Below are positions 25,322 to 41,460 of a stretch of 64,000 nucleotides of DNA, one piece after another. Both the position numbers and the translations under genes were made by a program. Below the pieces are notes generated by a model, which was not told the origin of the DNA, made no database searches, and was given only the letters and a program-made list of their open reading frames with translations. The number at the start of each line of letters is the position of its first letter. Position 1 is the first letter of the stretch. Source of the stretch: Drosophila pseudoobscura (Eukaryota; Arthropoda; Insecta; Diptera; Drosophilidae); the NCBI RefSeq assembly GCF_009870125.1, contig NC_046683.1:67285869-67349868 (forward strand). The letters are read 5' to 3'.

Positions 25322-25738
25322 TTACTTCTTGCCTTTCTTGCACTCTCCCGATCCTCCAGCTCCGCCCTTGCCCTTGCATTTGGGACCCGTGGGCTGTTTT
25401 TCTTTACAAATTGGGGAAGGGTTAAAAACCGATTATTGTATGGGACTAAACTTACTTTTTCCGCATGGATCCGCCTTCTTTTTGCAGGAATCCTCCTTCT
25501 TCTTGCAGGGATCCTCTTTCTTCTTGCAGGGATCCTCCTTCTTTTTGCAGGGATCCTCCTTCTTTTTGCAGGGATCCTCTTTCTTCTTGCAAGGATCCTC
25601 CTTCTTCTTGCAAGGATCCTCTTTCTTCTTGCAGGGATCCTCTTTCTTTCCGCAAGAATCTTTCTTGTTGGATTTATAACGTTGAGCGGTCATGAAAACA
25701 TCGCTGAATTTTTTAAAAGTGGACGTGATGCGAAACAT
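25322..25738 (-). CDS. don juan-like DPCKKKE repeat protein
   Basis: Two exons, 25738-25456 and 25401-25322, joined by a 54-nt GT..AG intron, give 120 aa. The N-terminus MFRITSTFKKFSDVFMTAQR is basic and amphipathic, like a mitochondrial presequence. It is followed by eight tandem copies of the heptad DPCKKKE with degenerate copies at each end. The second exon adds KKQPTGPKCKGKGGAGGSG and a lysine-rich end. DPCKKK repeats are the known hallmark of Drosophila don juan, a sperm-specific protein of mitochondrial derivatives and flagella; the same role is inferred here. The splice is chosen because it restores a Lys/Cys/Gly-rich reading frame; without it the frame ends after PCGKSKFSPIQ. The gene faces its paralogue at 23264-23599 (convergent). 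Confidence 0.8.
25480..25655 (-). repeat. 21-nt coding tandem repeat
   Basis: Eight or so 21-nt units, each containing GGATCC, encode the DPCKKKE heptads. Units are nearly identical at the DNA level, suggesting recent expansion or homogenisation. Confidence 0.9.
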
Positions 25739-28580
25739 GTTTGCTGTGCGAATAATTTATATTTATTTAAAGGATGAAAAATTTTGTACGATTTTATTTT
25801 GAAATTTCAAGAAATTCACTTGCTGCTAGCTATAGAAAACTAAACTCAAATGCTGTACCCCTCGTCTGAATTTTTGAAACCAAATCCAGTTATTGCTTTG
25901 TTTTGGGGGAAGTAATGTGAAGGATTTTTCAGTACATTAAATTACTGAATGATTGTATCCTTAAATGTAATCAAATTCTATTCGATTTCCTATCCCAATT
26001 ATCGCTTCCCCTCTCCGCACAACCCCTTCGTTCACACTTATCCTCCCGCTTCGACATGGATTCCATCATTTATTTTGTCTACTTGTCGGCCCATTGAAGA
26101 CTTTAGGAAAAGTGCCGAAAATCCATTGAAAGATGCATTCGACGATCGACGGGTGACGGGCGGCGAACGCGGACGGCGGAAAAGCGGCGTCGGTCGGGAA
26201 GAATCCATCAATAGTCTTTAAACGTTTCGCGTCTGCAGTCTGCAACTTTACTTCAGTTTTGAGTGGAGAAGGATAGTGGGGGGCATTGTTGGAATGGGAG
26301 AACGTCTGTTCAACCTTTCAACGGGTCGAAAAAGTTTTTCGAAAATCGTGTTCCCAAATTATCAGGGAAATTAATCTTCTTAATCTTGGGTTTGCCCAAA
26401 ACACAGCCAACACATGTGCCAAACTCTCCCACACACAGATGTACGAGGTACATGTATGCACTCGTGTATGTACATTCATATGCATGTCATGTCGAGCTCT
26501 CAGGAGAGTGGAGTGAGAATGTTAGATAAGAAAGAGAGTTTGTGCAACAGAGAGAACGATCGGATTAACTGTATATCTATTTCAAGGCCTTCCTCCTTCC
26601 ATTCCATCCTTTTAATTGCCTTTGCTCTTGCTGTTGTTGCTTCTTCTTTATATTCTCCTTCCTCTTCTAGTTGCTGTTTTCTTTGGGTTTAGTTGTTGTT
26701 GTTGCATGCGCGCCGATTGAAGTTTTGGAGCAATGCCGACGTCGTTCGTCAATTTTGTTGGCATCAGCAAATAGCAAATCAATGGAAGGCTTTCCACGGG
26801 TGCCGAAGCATCAGATACCCTAGCAGATCGATAATTTCCCGGCTTTATTACAAAGATACACTGGTTTATATTCAAATTAACTTAATTATAGATATATTGT
26901 ATATAGATTCAGCTGATCAAGAACATATCCTAATGTATTTATTGAGACTGAAATGATTCTGGCCAACATACATACATACATATATATGTACATATATGTA
27001 TATACTCGAAAGAATAATATCCTCTGTAAGGGTATAACAATGAGAGCAGCGACGCGAAAGGCATGCGCTTTACATGTGCCCCAGCAGTCGGGGGCGAACG
27101 ACCACCCAAAGCGATGAGCCCCCTGACATGTACCCCTCTCTTCCTCCGCCTAACCGCATAAATCCATATTTCTCTAGCTGGATAAATTACAACACCAATG
27201 CAGCAGCACTGACTGCAGCGGGTGCAGCAGAGAAAGAAGCAGGCGCAGTACCGAGCTGCAATCATTCATTCATACGGGATCGTCCCCCTTCCCTTCAACC
27301 GCTGCACATTTCGTGTAAACATGTGGAAATCATGACCCGTTGATGGCCTCCGCACCCCCATCCTCACCTTCACCTCTCTCAACATATGACGTCCCCCGCT
27401 GGAAGTGAAACTTTTGCACTGCGACCCAATCTTCCTGTCTCTCTCTCTCTGTCCCTCTATGTTTTTGTTTAGATTAATTGGTTGAGGAAAGCCGGCTGTA
27501 CCTCTCCCACCCACGAGCCCTTTCGAGACACTCTTTCGATACATTCCATCTTCGACTAGTTCCCAAATGCAACTGCAAACATTTGGCAGCCCAGGAACCG
27601 CCGAATCATAATTTGAATGGAGTTGTGTCCCAAAAGCAAATATTATTTATTCCAGGGCACTGAGAACTTTTTCAGCGGGCTGCATGCACATTGCGGGGAA
27701 AGGGAAATTGGAAGAGGGAGAAGGAGAAGGAGGGCGCAGATCGCCTTCATTCGCAGAACAAAATTTTGGCTGTTTATTTTTCCATTAAACGTTTTAACAA
27801 TAAACAAAGGGGGAAAGCAAAGGGCAAATTTGTAAATAATGCAATGTCAATGATTTTAGTGGGATTGGAAAACTCGAGCAAATGCGATTCGCCAATATTG
27901 TTAGCAAGACGAGCACAACGAAAATACAGAGGAGAGGCTATGTTGTCTTTTAAAACACTGTAAAGCGTAAAGCTCCCACCGAACTGCAGCGTGCGAACAC
28001 GCTGCCCCAAGAACTTGGCACGCCAGCACTCCCTTAGCCGGGAAGGCAAAATCTGAGCCGCCACCGCCAGCCAAGCAGGCCACGCCCGCAGGGAGGCAAC
28101 CTTCAACAAACACGTATACCCGCACTATCTACTACATGGATAGTGCTCTTACAGAGTGTATTAATTATTAATAATTTTTTGTTACTATTGTATTTCTAAA
28201 ATCCTTTCATAATATTGCATTACTTGTGAGTATACAATATTTTTCGGTTCGCCGACACGGAAACACGCAGTAGTCCGCTTCCGCTCCCGCCATCATCAGT
28301 TGATCTTCTCCCGTTCTCGCCAAATTCTTACCATATCCGTCTCCCGCTACGCCTCTGGATGCTTAGTCTGATTCTTGCACTTATCTTTTGAACCTGTTAT
28401 TTTATTGCTTCATAAACCTAAGCCACTTAAATTTCAATTGATCCATCTGGCTATTATAGTGATACGATTTGATTCAGACTCTGCAACGAGAGGGAATGTT
28501 GTGAGCCGCGGTCTTTGCCGATACTCAGTCAGTATATATGCACATACATACATATGTACATAGACTTATTATTGATTATG
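25739..28580. other. intergenic, no gene recognised
   Basis: Open frames here are short and unlike known proteins. The region includes CT-rich and TATGTACATA-type repeats near 26.96-27.01 kb. The first hundred bases should hold the promoter of the don juan-like gene. Confidence 0.5.
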
Positions 28581-28810
28581 TTAGGTTAGGTTAGGTTAAC
28601 CCGGACGGCCCTCAGTGGGGCCACGCATAGGCCAGTATGGCCCTTAGTTACCCGGATGGGGGGGTATGAACCGTCGCGGGGGTGCTTATGAGGTTTGAAA
28701 GCCATCGAGAATCGAGGTATTTTTAGTAAAGGCAGTAAGTTCCCTTGGCGTCCTCTTCGAGGCATCTTCCAGTGATGCCAGGATCGGGGAGCCCAGGTAT
28801 CTTAATACCT
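28581..28810 (-). mobile_element. probable 3' end of a non-LTR retrotransposon with CCTAA tail
   Basis: A GC-rich patch in AT-rich DNA. On the minus strand it ends in GGGTTAACCTAACCTAACC (three to four CCTAA units at 28581-28599). A short coding-like stretch (LEEDAKGTYCLY) occurs upstream of the tail on that strand. A GC-rich 3' end with a short tandem tail suggests a truncated non-LTR (LINE) copy. The family was not identified. An interstitial telomeric remnant is unlikely because Drosophila lacks TTAGG telomeres. Confidence 0.4.
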
Positions 28811-28849
28811 TAATACCTACATACATCATATACAATACATTTTATACGT

Positions 28850-29290
28850 AACCGGAATTGGTCTCGGAGCCGATGACTGCCGATGAGAGCATTCTCTCTC
28901 TCTCTCTCTGCCTTTTAGTATCGCTGTTCGTAAAAGGGACGAATTTATTTGTCGACCGCTAGTTTTCTTCTAATGTTAAGTCTTGCAGTAGATTCGTCCT
29001 CTTTTCTTCTAATGATCTATTTAATTAGAATTTCAAAATAATTTAAATTTTTCCATTTTTCCGATATTGTATCGGCTATATCTGTCTCTCTCTCTTTCAC
29101 TCTTCTTAAGCCAACAACAGCCGCTCTCCTCAACCGGAGACACTGCACGAGAAAGAGTGTGTGAGAGATAGAGCGAGTGAGTAAGCGCATGAAAGGGGGT
29201 TGCATAGCCACTGCAGTTTAATTTTTGCCTTCTGGTTATAATAATGACCCGATCTGATCCAGATTCGGCAATCCGGCAAATATATTACAT
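28850..29290 (+). repeat. dispersed repeat, family 2, copy 1
   Basis: Resembles 53900-54240 in the same orientation. Both contain CGGAGCC near the start, a CT-rich stretch, GTCG/TCGCTGTTCG, then ACTGCACGAGAAAGAG, a GTGTGAGAGA run, AAGCGCAT, ACTGCAGTTTAATTT and an AGATTCG..AATC..G segment. The shared order of blocks over about 350 nt shows common descent. The type of element is not established. Confidence 0.65.
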
Positions 29291-30720
29291 ACGAGTATAT
29301 ACGAAATTGTAAGCCTAGTTCTCAGATCGACAAAATATTTGGTCGACCAAAAGTATCCTACACTTCGCTATGAGCAGTGAGTGTTCAGGTGTGAATGCTC
29401 TACGGTTACACAAATAAAATCTCTTTGAAATTAAAATTTTTTATGAAAACAACGGCTCATTCTTATTATATTTCAGTTTCTACATTAGATTCACGTGTCC
29501 TTTGTCTAAATCCCTTGTGTAGGGGTCCCGTCCAGTCCAGCCAGTAATCAGATGGGAAACAAACTTTATTAGGTCTGTCGAATGAAAGTCTATTATATTA
29601 TAATGTATTAGCTTTATACTCATTTTACTACTCTACAACTACTACACATTTTATTAATTTATACAGAGATAAAGACATGCTAATTTACCCAATTTTGCAG
29701 TGACTTTCTACGCCTTTCATCTTTTCATTTGAATTCTTAACAGATTTTATTGTTAAGTAACACAAAACTGTGCAACCGTAGAGCATGCACATTTGGTCAC
29801 ACTCCGCCCTCAGCGATGTATATGACACTTAATTTTTACATCAGTATATTTTAAAGTGACACGGTATATTTCGGTATATTTTAAATCTAATTAAAATCGC
29901 TTAAGTGATTCAAGACAAGGTGATCGCTCAAAACGTAGTTCCGTGCCCTACTTATTTCACTTATCCTTGTCAAACAGAATATCAAATTCAAGGAGTGTGA
30001 CCTATGATCATGGAAAATGGGTATTTTAATACCCTCCACGAAAAGATATCAGTTTAGGATGGATCTAGAAGAATAATTATTAACGGTTTAGCTCAAGTTG
30101 TAACACTTTTTAATACAAGGAGGTTTAAGTGGGTTCGTTTTACATCGATATTTTTCCGGTATTTCTGAGGGTCAGACGGTTACACTGTTGCCCTCTCGTG
30201 CAACGAAAAAATGATTCGTAATTTTGAATGGGCCATAAAAAAGGGTATGGACAACAAGCATAAACCGCAGAGGCAAGATGCAAGTTTCGTACGAACCTCA
30301 CCTCGCGTGTGAGCACAACATACCTTGAAGGCAAAATCGGCGCTTGGTCTCCAAAACGGGCGGGTAATCGTTTACGGTATTGTGAATACTTTTTGGTATT
30401 TTCTTACGTCAAAATTGAGCAGACGGTATACTTACGGTATATCGGTAAATTAAATTTCATTTTTTGGTAACTGAAACGGTTTTGAAACGGAAACGACGCG
30501 ATTTTTGCTATCGGCCAATGAAACTCGTCCAAAATGCATTGCGAAACATAATGCTGCAGCAAGTTTGAAATGCATTTATGGCGATTTTCATAGTCATTCT
30601 TAAATTCTCAAAAATTGCGGCAACATTCAATTGCAGCCAGACTCATGAGCCTAGAAAACGTGGAAAACATTCCGCATACCCTGGGGAGATGGATATGATA
30701 GAATTGAGAAAATGTGTATC
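29291..30720. other. AT-rich region with GGTATATTT clusters
   Basis: No coding region. GGTATATTT-type motifs cluster at about 29845-29885 and 30375-30445, the first 70 nt to the right of TTTGGTCACACTCC (near 29791), a match to the Drosophila core promoter Motif 1. This might be a promoter, but no gene to pair with it was found. Confidence 0.4.
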
Positions 30721-30723
30721 ATC

Positions 30724-31390
30724 TCAAGCTCCAATATATCCAGAAACTAGTCAGTCTGTGTTTTAACGCTATTCCAACGATATTTTGCTGCTTATTGTCT
30801 TCTTACAGAGATCAAGAATGGATATCGGGATCGAGTTATATATACATATACAAGACACTCATCATATGCATGAATTTGTCTAAAACATATCAATCTGAGA
30901 AAAGGTCTTTATTAATAACGTTTTAAAAAGAAGTTTAGAAAACCAGTATATTCATATAAAATTAACAAAATAGGGTATACAAATGCCCATACTCCGATTG
31001 ACAAGCTACCAGTAAGAAAACCTTGCGTAAACCTTGTTTCAGTCAAAATAAAATAAATGGGAGTATTTCAATTTAGTTAATCTTGTAGCGGAATATCAAA
31101 ACTAAGCAGTAAGAACGATAAGTCTCTTAGGTATTTTTTTGTTTTAACTTTTTCGCTAAAACATTTTTTTAGGCAAAATTCAATAAAAACAAATATATAT
31201 AATAAACCAGTCAAGTAGGAAATTGATTCATTAATCGGATACAATAATGTGGGCAGAGCTGAGGGTTCTATTTAGTTAGTTATATTGCACGGAATATCGA
31301 AAACGAGGAATATGTATAATAGAGCTTGAACGCGTCAGTATATTTATGGTATATTTTTAAAACAAGACGGTATATTTTGGTATGTTTCTG
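30724..31390 (+). repeat. dispersed repeat, family 1, copy A
   Basis: Closely similar to 44873-45628, same orientation. Shared blocks run from TCAAGCTCCAATATAT through GAGTTATATATACATATAC, CTCCGATTGACAAGCTACC and TGAGGGTTCTATTTAG to GGTATATTT repeats at the right end. Part of the family also occurs inverted at 41461-41860 and 53094-53460. Relation to obscura-group SGM/DINE-1-type elements is possible, but no search was made. Confidence 0.8.
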
Positions 31391-31397
31391 GGGTTCG

Positions 31398-31436
31398 GAC
31401 GGTATATTTGATCGATAAGTCGATGATCACACTGGT
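31398..31436 (+). promoter_or_regulatory. Galphai core promoter elements (Motif 6, DRE-like, Motif 1-like)
   Basis: GACGGTATATTTGATCGATAAG combines a GGTATATTT (Ohler Motif 6) and a DRE-like site; GATCACACTGG follows 9 nt later and resembles Motif 1 (YGGTCACACTR). These elements mark broadly expressed Drosophila promoters. They lie about 380-410 nt before the Galphai ATG. The first 19 nt recur exactly upstream of chb. Confidence 0.6.
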
Positions 31437-31809
31437 CGTTAAGTGATTCATTCTTCAGCGTTTTTTTTTAAGCAAACCGATCGGCGGATTAGCGAAAATT
31501 AAATACAAAGAAGTGAACGGCGTAAGTGCCGCCCTAGCATTAAATTGTACTATATTGAAAATTGAAATTGATAGAGCCGCTACGCCTGCGTCGCCCCTTT
31601 GTGTATGCGTACGCTTCTGTCCAAGTGTGCGTTTGTGTGTGTTGGAAAGAAGGAGAAGGAAACAAAAAAGTGTACAGCCGACGCGCAGCCGCATCTGCGC
31701 TCAATTAAAAGTGCCGAAAACGCTTGTGAAAACTGAAAACTACGAAAAATTACAGTGAAATAGTTGCCAACCTCTGGATTAACGACCAAAGTGCGATAAT
31801 TTGAAGAAA

Positions 31810-37471
<5,662 letters not shown>

Positions 37472-38540
37472 GGGGAGGATGAGGATGGATTCACCATTTA
37501 GCTTGCGTCGTAGTAGTATTAAAGGAAAACGCGCAAAACATTTCCATTACATGTTAAGAACTAAATATATACTATATATATACATATGTATATGATCTAT
37601 ATATACGTAAATGTATACTCTACGCTTTACACATGCTATATATATTTTCATACATATAATTTTAATAACCGATTTAGTTGCCAGAACAAGTAACAAACAG
37701 TTAAAGTTTGTTAGTTAGTTAGTTAACAGTTTTTTTTTTATAAATTGCACGCATAAGCTAACTAATTTAAACTGTAATTTAACAAGTGTAAAGTACGGGC
37801 GATCGATCGCCATAAAGTCTGCCGATCAGTTCTGTAGATCCCCCCACTGAATTCAATCGATTTTCTTTGGGGCTTAAGCTAGGATTTAACCTCTAGCCTC
37901 CCAACAATAATTGCGTTGCCCAAACGGGCACTTTTATGGCGCTTCTTTGGGCAGTGCAATTTGCTTCGCCGCATTGACAGGCGATAATTAGGGTGAGTAA
38001 AGGCCTAAATTCGTGTGCGATCGCTAGTAAGTCGCTAAATGTAACTAGTAAACTTACTAATATGCTTATTAATAGCCTAAATAAAAGACAAATAAATAAT
38101 GCTCTCCATTATGGTGACCAATCTCGATTCTCTATACAGGAAAAGGTATCTAGGAAATATCCAACTCTGGTACTAGCTCAAACGATTTGAGGCTTTCAGG
38201 CTGTTTTTGGTCCAAATTTTTCTTCGGCCATATTCAGCTGGAAAATGTTTTGCCGGCAAGGTAAAAAAAGGTATGGCCACAGGCAAAACTTTCCAGCAAA
38301 ATTCAACGAATGCACCCCAATAGTTAACATACTGTGACAGTGCTGCCTATTCTACAAACTCACCTTAAGAGCAGTGCTACCCATTCGACAAATTGCAAAT
38401 GGATTCCTGTGTTGAAGTTGAGTTTTCATTCTTTTTGGCTTGATTTTTGCTTGTCATTCGTGTGAACTTCTCGTTTTTCTTCACTTGAAAATTATTTTTT
38501 CGTGTAAAGACTACGTTTTTCGTTATTCAAAAAATTTAAA
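37472..38540. other. Galphai 3' UTR and upstream region of next gene
   Basis: AT-rich, with TATATACATATG repeats at 37.55-37.66 kb. The right half leads into the 5' region of the 285-aa gene. CTGTGACAGTGCTGCC near 38334 and AGCAGTGCTACCC near 38370 are similar to each other. No ORF of note. Confidence 0.5.
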
Positions 38541-39398
38541 ATGCTGCGCGCAACTCTAGTGGCTACCCAAAAGGGTGGAATCAATCGGGCCCTGCTCGCT
38601 GGCCGTCTTGTAAAGCCTTCTGGTAAGTCCAAACGCCGCAGCACTAAATTTATTGCAACTCATTGCCCGATTTCCAAAGATTACTCAACGCTGGTGGTTC
38701 TGCCCCTCAAGTGTTTCGACGGGGCCCCATTCCGTGGCTGCGTGCCGATCTATCGCTTTAGCAGCGGTGGTGGAGGGGATGATGACAAGAACAAGAAGCC
38801 ACCGACTGGTTTTGCCATGCCCAATATTGGTACCGATTTTGGGGTTAAGACCCCAGCAGGCGGAGCTTCCGAGTTGGGCGAAACATCGACTCTAATGGGC
38901 GTAAAGGCGAGTGGGGACAACCCCCCGCAAAAAGATAACGTGGAAGCGCTCATTAAGCGCTTGAAAAATGTCAGCAAAAGTTATGACGGTCCCCAGGATA
39001 AAGGCAACGAGGAAGGCCCACTAAACAAACTCGACGAAATCTTTGCATCCGTCCAGAAAAATACGGGCAAAACAGAACTGTGCGACCAAGAAAATCGCGG
39101 CCAAGGAGAATTCGCTGTTCCGGAGAAAAATATTGAGAAGAAATCGGCTGCTGAAAACCCCAAAAGTGGCAGCGTCGAGGAGGCAACTGAGCGTGTCAAG
39201 AATCAATTGGGAGAGCTGCCCTCCAAGGAGCAGCTGAAGAAGTACTTCTTGCGCATTGTGGCCTTTCTCTATGACCTCAGCTTCTTGGCTGTCACTTGGG
39301 CCATCAGCTTCGTTGAGAAAAACGTTATCGAAAACCCCACTGTGAAGGCGTACTGGAAGAAGTTCCACGAGAAGATGCAACAGGCCAAAAAGGATTAA
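38541..39398 (+). CDS. unidentified protein with probable mitochondrial presequence and C-terminal membrane segment
   Basis: 285-aa open frame starting MLRATLVATQKGGINRALLAG. The start is rich in Arg, Thr and Ala and lacks acidic residues, as in mitochondrial presequences. FSSGGGGDDDKNKKPPTGFA at about residues 73-92 looks like the region after presequence cleavage. The centre is charged and low in complexity (LIKRLKNVSKSYDGPQDKGN, KKSAAENPKSGSVEEATERV). Near the end, YFLRIVAFLYDLSFLAVTWAIS is a likely membrane helix, followed by VKAYWKKFHEKMQQAKKD. A GTAAGT at 38621 suggests an intron, but splicing to the TTTAG at 38761 breaks the frame, so I keep one exon. Its 3' end faces that of the S28 peptidase gene, 138 nt away. 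Function unknown; I do not recognise the family. Confidence 0.75.
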   Translation: MLRATLVATQKGGINRALLAGRLVKPSGKSKRRSTKFIATHCPISKDYSTLVVLPLKCFDGAPFRGCVPIYRFSSGGGGDDDKNKKPPTGFAMPNIGTDFGVKTPAGGASELGETSTLMGVKASGDNPPQKDNVEALIKRLKNVSKSYDGPQDKGNEEGPLNKLDEIFASVQKNTGKTELCDQENRGQGEFAVPEKNIEKKSAAENPKSGSVEEATERVKNQLGELPSKEQLKKYFLRIVAFLYDLSFLAVTWAISFVEKNVIENPTVKAYWKKFHEKMQQAKKD

Positions 39399-39536
39399 AT
39401 ATAAACCCTCAAACTTTTGTAATGATGCATATGTAGATATAATTTGATTACAAATATACATCATTCTGAGAATCTACAATTACTGCAGGCACATGTTTCT
39501 GCTATTCGAGCTGTACTTTTTCTGGTAGATTTTGTT

Positions 39537-41240
39537 TCAGTTTGTGGTGTAGCCTTCTAGTAATTTGGCCAGGTATTTCACAATCTTATTGCGTGCTGCC
39601 ACCAGCTGTGGTGGATCAATTTTCGTCGGCTCGTACATGTTGGCACAGTGTGCAGTTCCTACAATGAAATTCCAATTGCATTAGATCATAAACTATTTTG
39701 GGGACTTTCCAATAATAGTACCTTCTATGAAAATGGTTGGCGTGGCTGCATTTGAGGACTTGACCAGGCCCAGAGCATGCCAGGGATCAATGGAACCATG
39801 TACATACAGCACATTGGTAGTCTCCGGCTTGAGGGCACCGTAATGCTTGTTGGTCTGCGACACCACGTTCTGCAGATACCTGGCATCCATGCTGTTGGAG
39901 AACACATCCATGCACTGGCGTATGAAAAAGTCCACGCCAAACCGGTCGCCAAATGTGTCCGTTTTGTTTTCAGAAGTCTGATAGAAACCGAACTCGTTGC
40001 AGGTCTGATACGTCCACTGACGCATTCCCTTGGCTGCCTCCGAGTCCCACGAGGCGTTCCGCATGTCGCTAACCATCTTATCGTACTTGTAGTCGAGACA
40101 TGTGGCATTCGATTGCTTCAACAGCATGTCATTGACCACACCCAGTCGAGTCACAGGCGGTCCACTGGTCATGTTTAACATGACATCGCAAATCTAAAGG
40201 ATATAATATATTAAATATTTTCATGGAGAAGCCTTTTTGGGGGATAAACATACCTCATCAATGGTTATCGTGGCATGTGGACTGTTGTCCTTGTTGTACT
40301 GGACGACGCCAGCAAAGTTTCCAGCCAGATTCTCAAAGAGACTGGCAATATCCAATTGGTTCTCAATAGAGTCCTTGATGGGTGTGCAGGTTCTAAGGAA
40401 TATAAGCAGGATAGCGTTAGTTTTTCACAATCATTTCGATACCGACTTGAATTTTTCATCCAGATTTCGCTGTCCGATCATATGCTTTAGCAGTATCTCC
40501 ACCTGGGTAAAGCTCCGGGTCACCGCCTCCACACAGTCCGGATTGTAGGTAGCCAGAGAGGCCTTTACCACCTCAAAGTACTCCCTGAAGTCGACCTCCG
40601 CCAGCAGGGGACCACTGGTGCTGATCGAACCATAGATGAGATGGGGATACTTCTCCCGCGCCCAAGCCGCAAGCGATCCCGGATAGGAACCGCCAAAGGC
40701 AACCCATTTCTGGGTCTCGGCCAAGTTGTACTTCACCTTCATGGCAGCCACAAAGTTGGCCAAATCGGCCAGGGCCTGCTCCGAGCTGAGGAACGCCAGA
40801 TTGGCGGTGGACAAATCCCTGGTCGGGTGACTCTTGCCGTAGAAGCGATGCTCCAGCTGGATGCACAGGGCATCAAAGTGCTCGGCGTAGTGAACCCAGG
40901 CGCCCTCGCGCATCCACTTTGCCGAGGCCTCGCCCTCGCCGCCAATCATAAGGAAAATGGGGGCCGTGCTGTCATTCCTGTAGTAATCGGCATTCACAAA
41001 GTAGCGCTGCTGCCAGGTCCTAGTGTTTCGCGCCTGGAAATGATCCAGACGCTGCTCGAACCACAAATCCTCCGAGTCCAAAGATCGCTGCAGTGTGGGA
41101 ATCTTGCTGGGATCGCCCATGAATCCATTCACTAGCCTCCCGCGGCGAAAGCCAAGCGCAGAGCTCTGCACGATTAGGCAGAGGAAGAACAGCAGCAGCC
41201 CCAATCCCAGGGGCTGAAGTACGCCCACAAATCGGAACAT
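39537..41240 (-). CDS. CG9953: S28 serine carboxypeptidase (lysosomal Pro-X carboxypeptidase / PRSS16-like)
   Basis: Four exons: 41240-40447, 40392-40254, 40193-39722 and 39658-39537, giving 508 aa. Residues 10-28 (LQPLGLGLLLFFLCLIVQS) form a signal peptide. Family S28 signatures follow: WFEQRLDHF, QRYFVN, MIGGEGEAS, LEHRFYG, and the nucleophile serine in GGSYPGSLAAW. The catalytic Asp lies in VHGSIDPWHALG and the His in GTAHCANMYEP (exon 4), so the triad is complete. Such enzymes cut after proline or act on small peptides in lysosomes or outside the cell. The first intron donor is GTCGGT; I chose it because it keeps EKFK-TCTPIKDSIEN in frame. The nearby GTATCG donor would shift the frame. 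The melanogaster symbol is given from memory. Confidence 0.92.
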
Positions 41241-41460
41241 TTCAAAGTCTCCTTTGTTTTTGCTTAGGTCAAGTGCGGTTGATTGATTTGTTCGATTAAC
41301 TTGAGATTCAAGTGCCGTGTACCGTTTGCCGCGGCGCTCGCCGAACTGACAAAAATCAGAATCAGTATTGCTCCCCTCTATATATAGTATGTATATAGTG
41401 TACGTACCGTTTATACCCTCTATATTCTTTATTCTTCTTTACCGGCACTTTCTTAATTAC

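Noticed and set aside
25480-25655. Regularly spaced near-identical repeats resembling a CRISPR array
   Set aside because: Units are directly tandem, 21 nt, without spacers, and encode the DPCKKKE heptads of an open frame in an animal genome.
25436-25777. Hydrophobic repeat protein on the plus strand opposite the don juan-like gene
   Set aside because: It is the reverse-strand shadow of the 21-nt coding repeat. The minus-strand frame has the paralogous N-terminus and a sensible splice.
28581-28599. Interstitial telomere repeat
   Set aside because: Only three to four TTAGG units, joined to a GC-rich repeat-like sequence; Drosophila lacks TTAGG telomeres.
38621-38766. GTAAGT..TTTAG intron in the 285-aa gene
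   Set aside because: Splicing shifts the frame and loses the conserved-looking SGGGGDDDKNKK segment, while the unspliced frame is open throughout.
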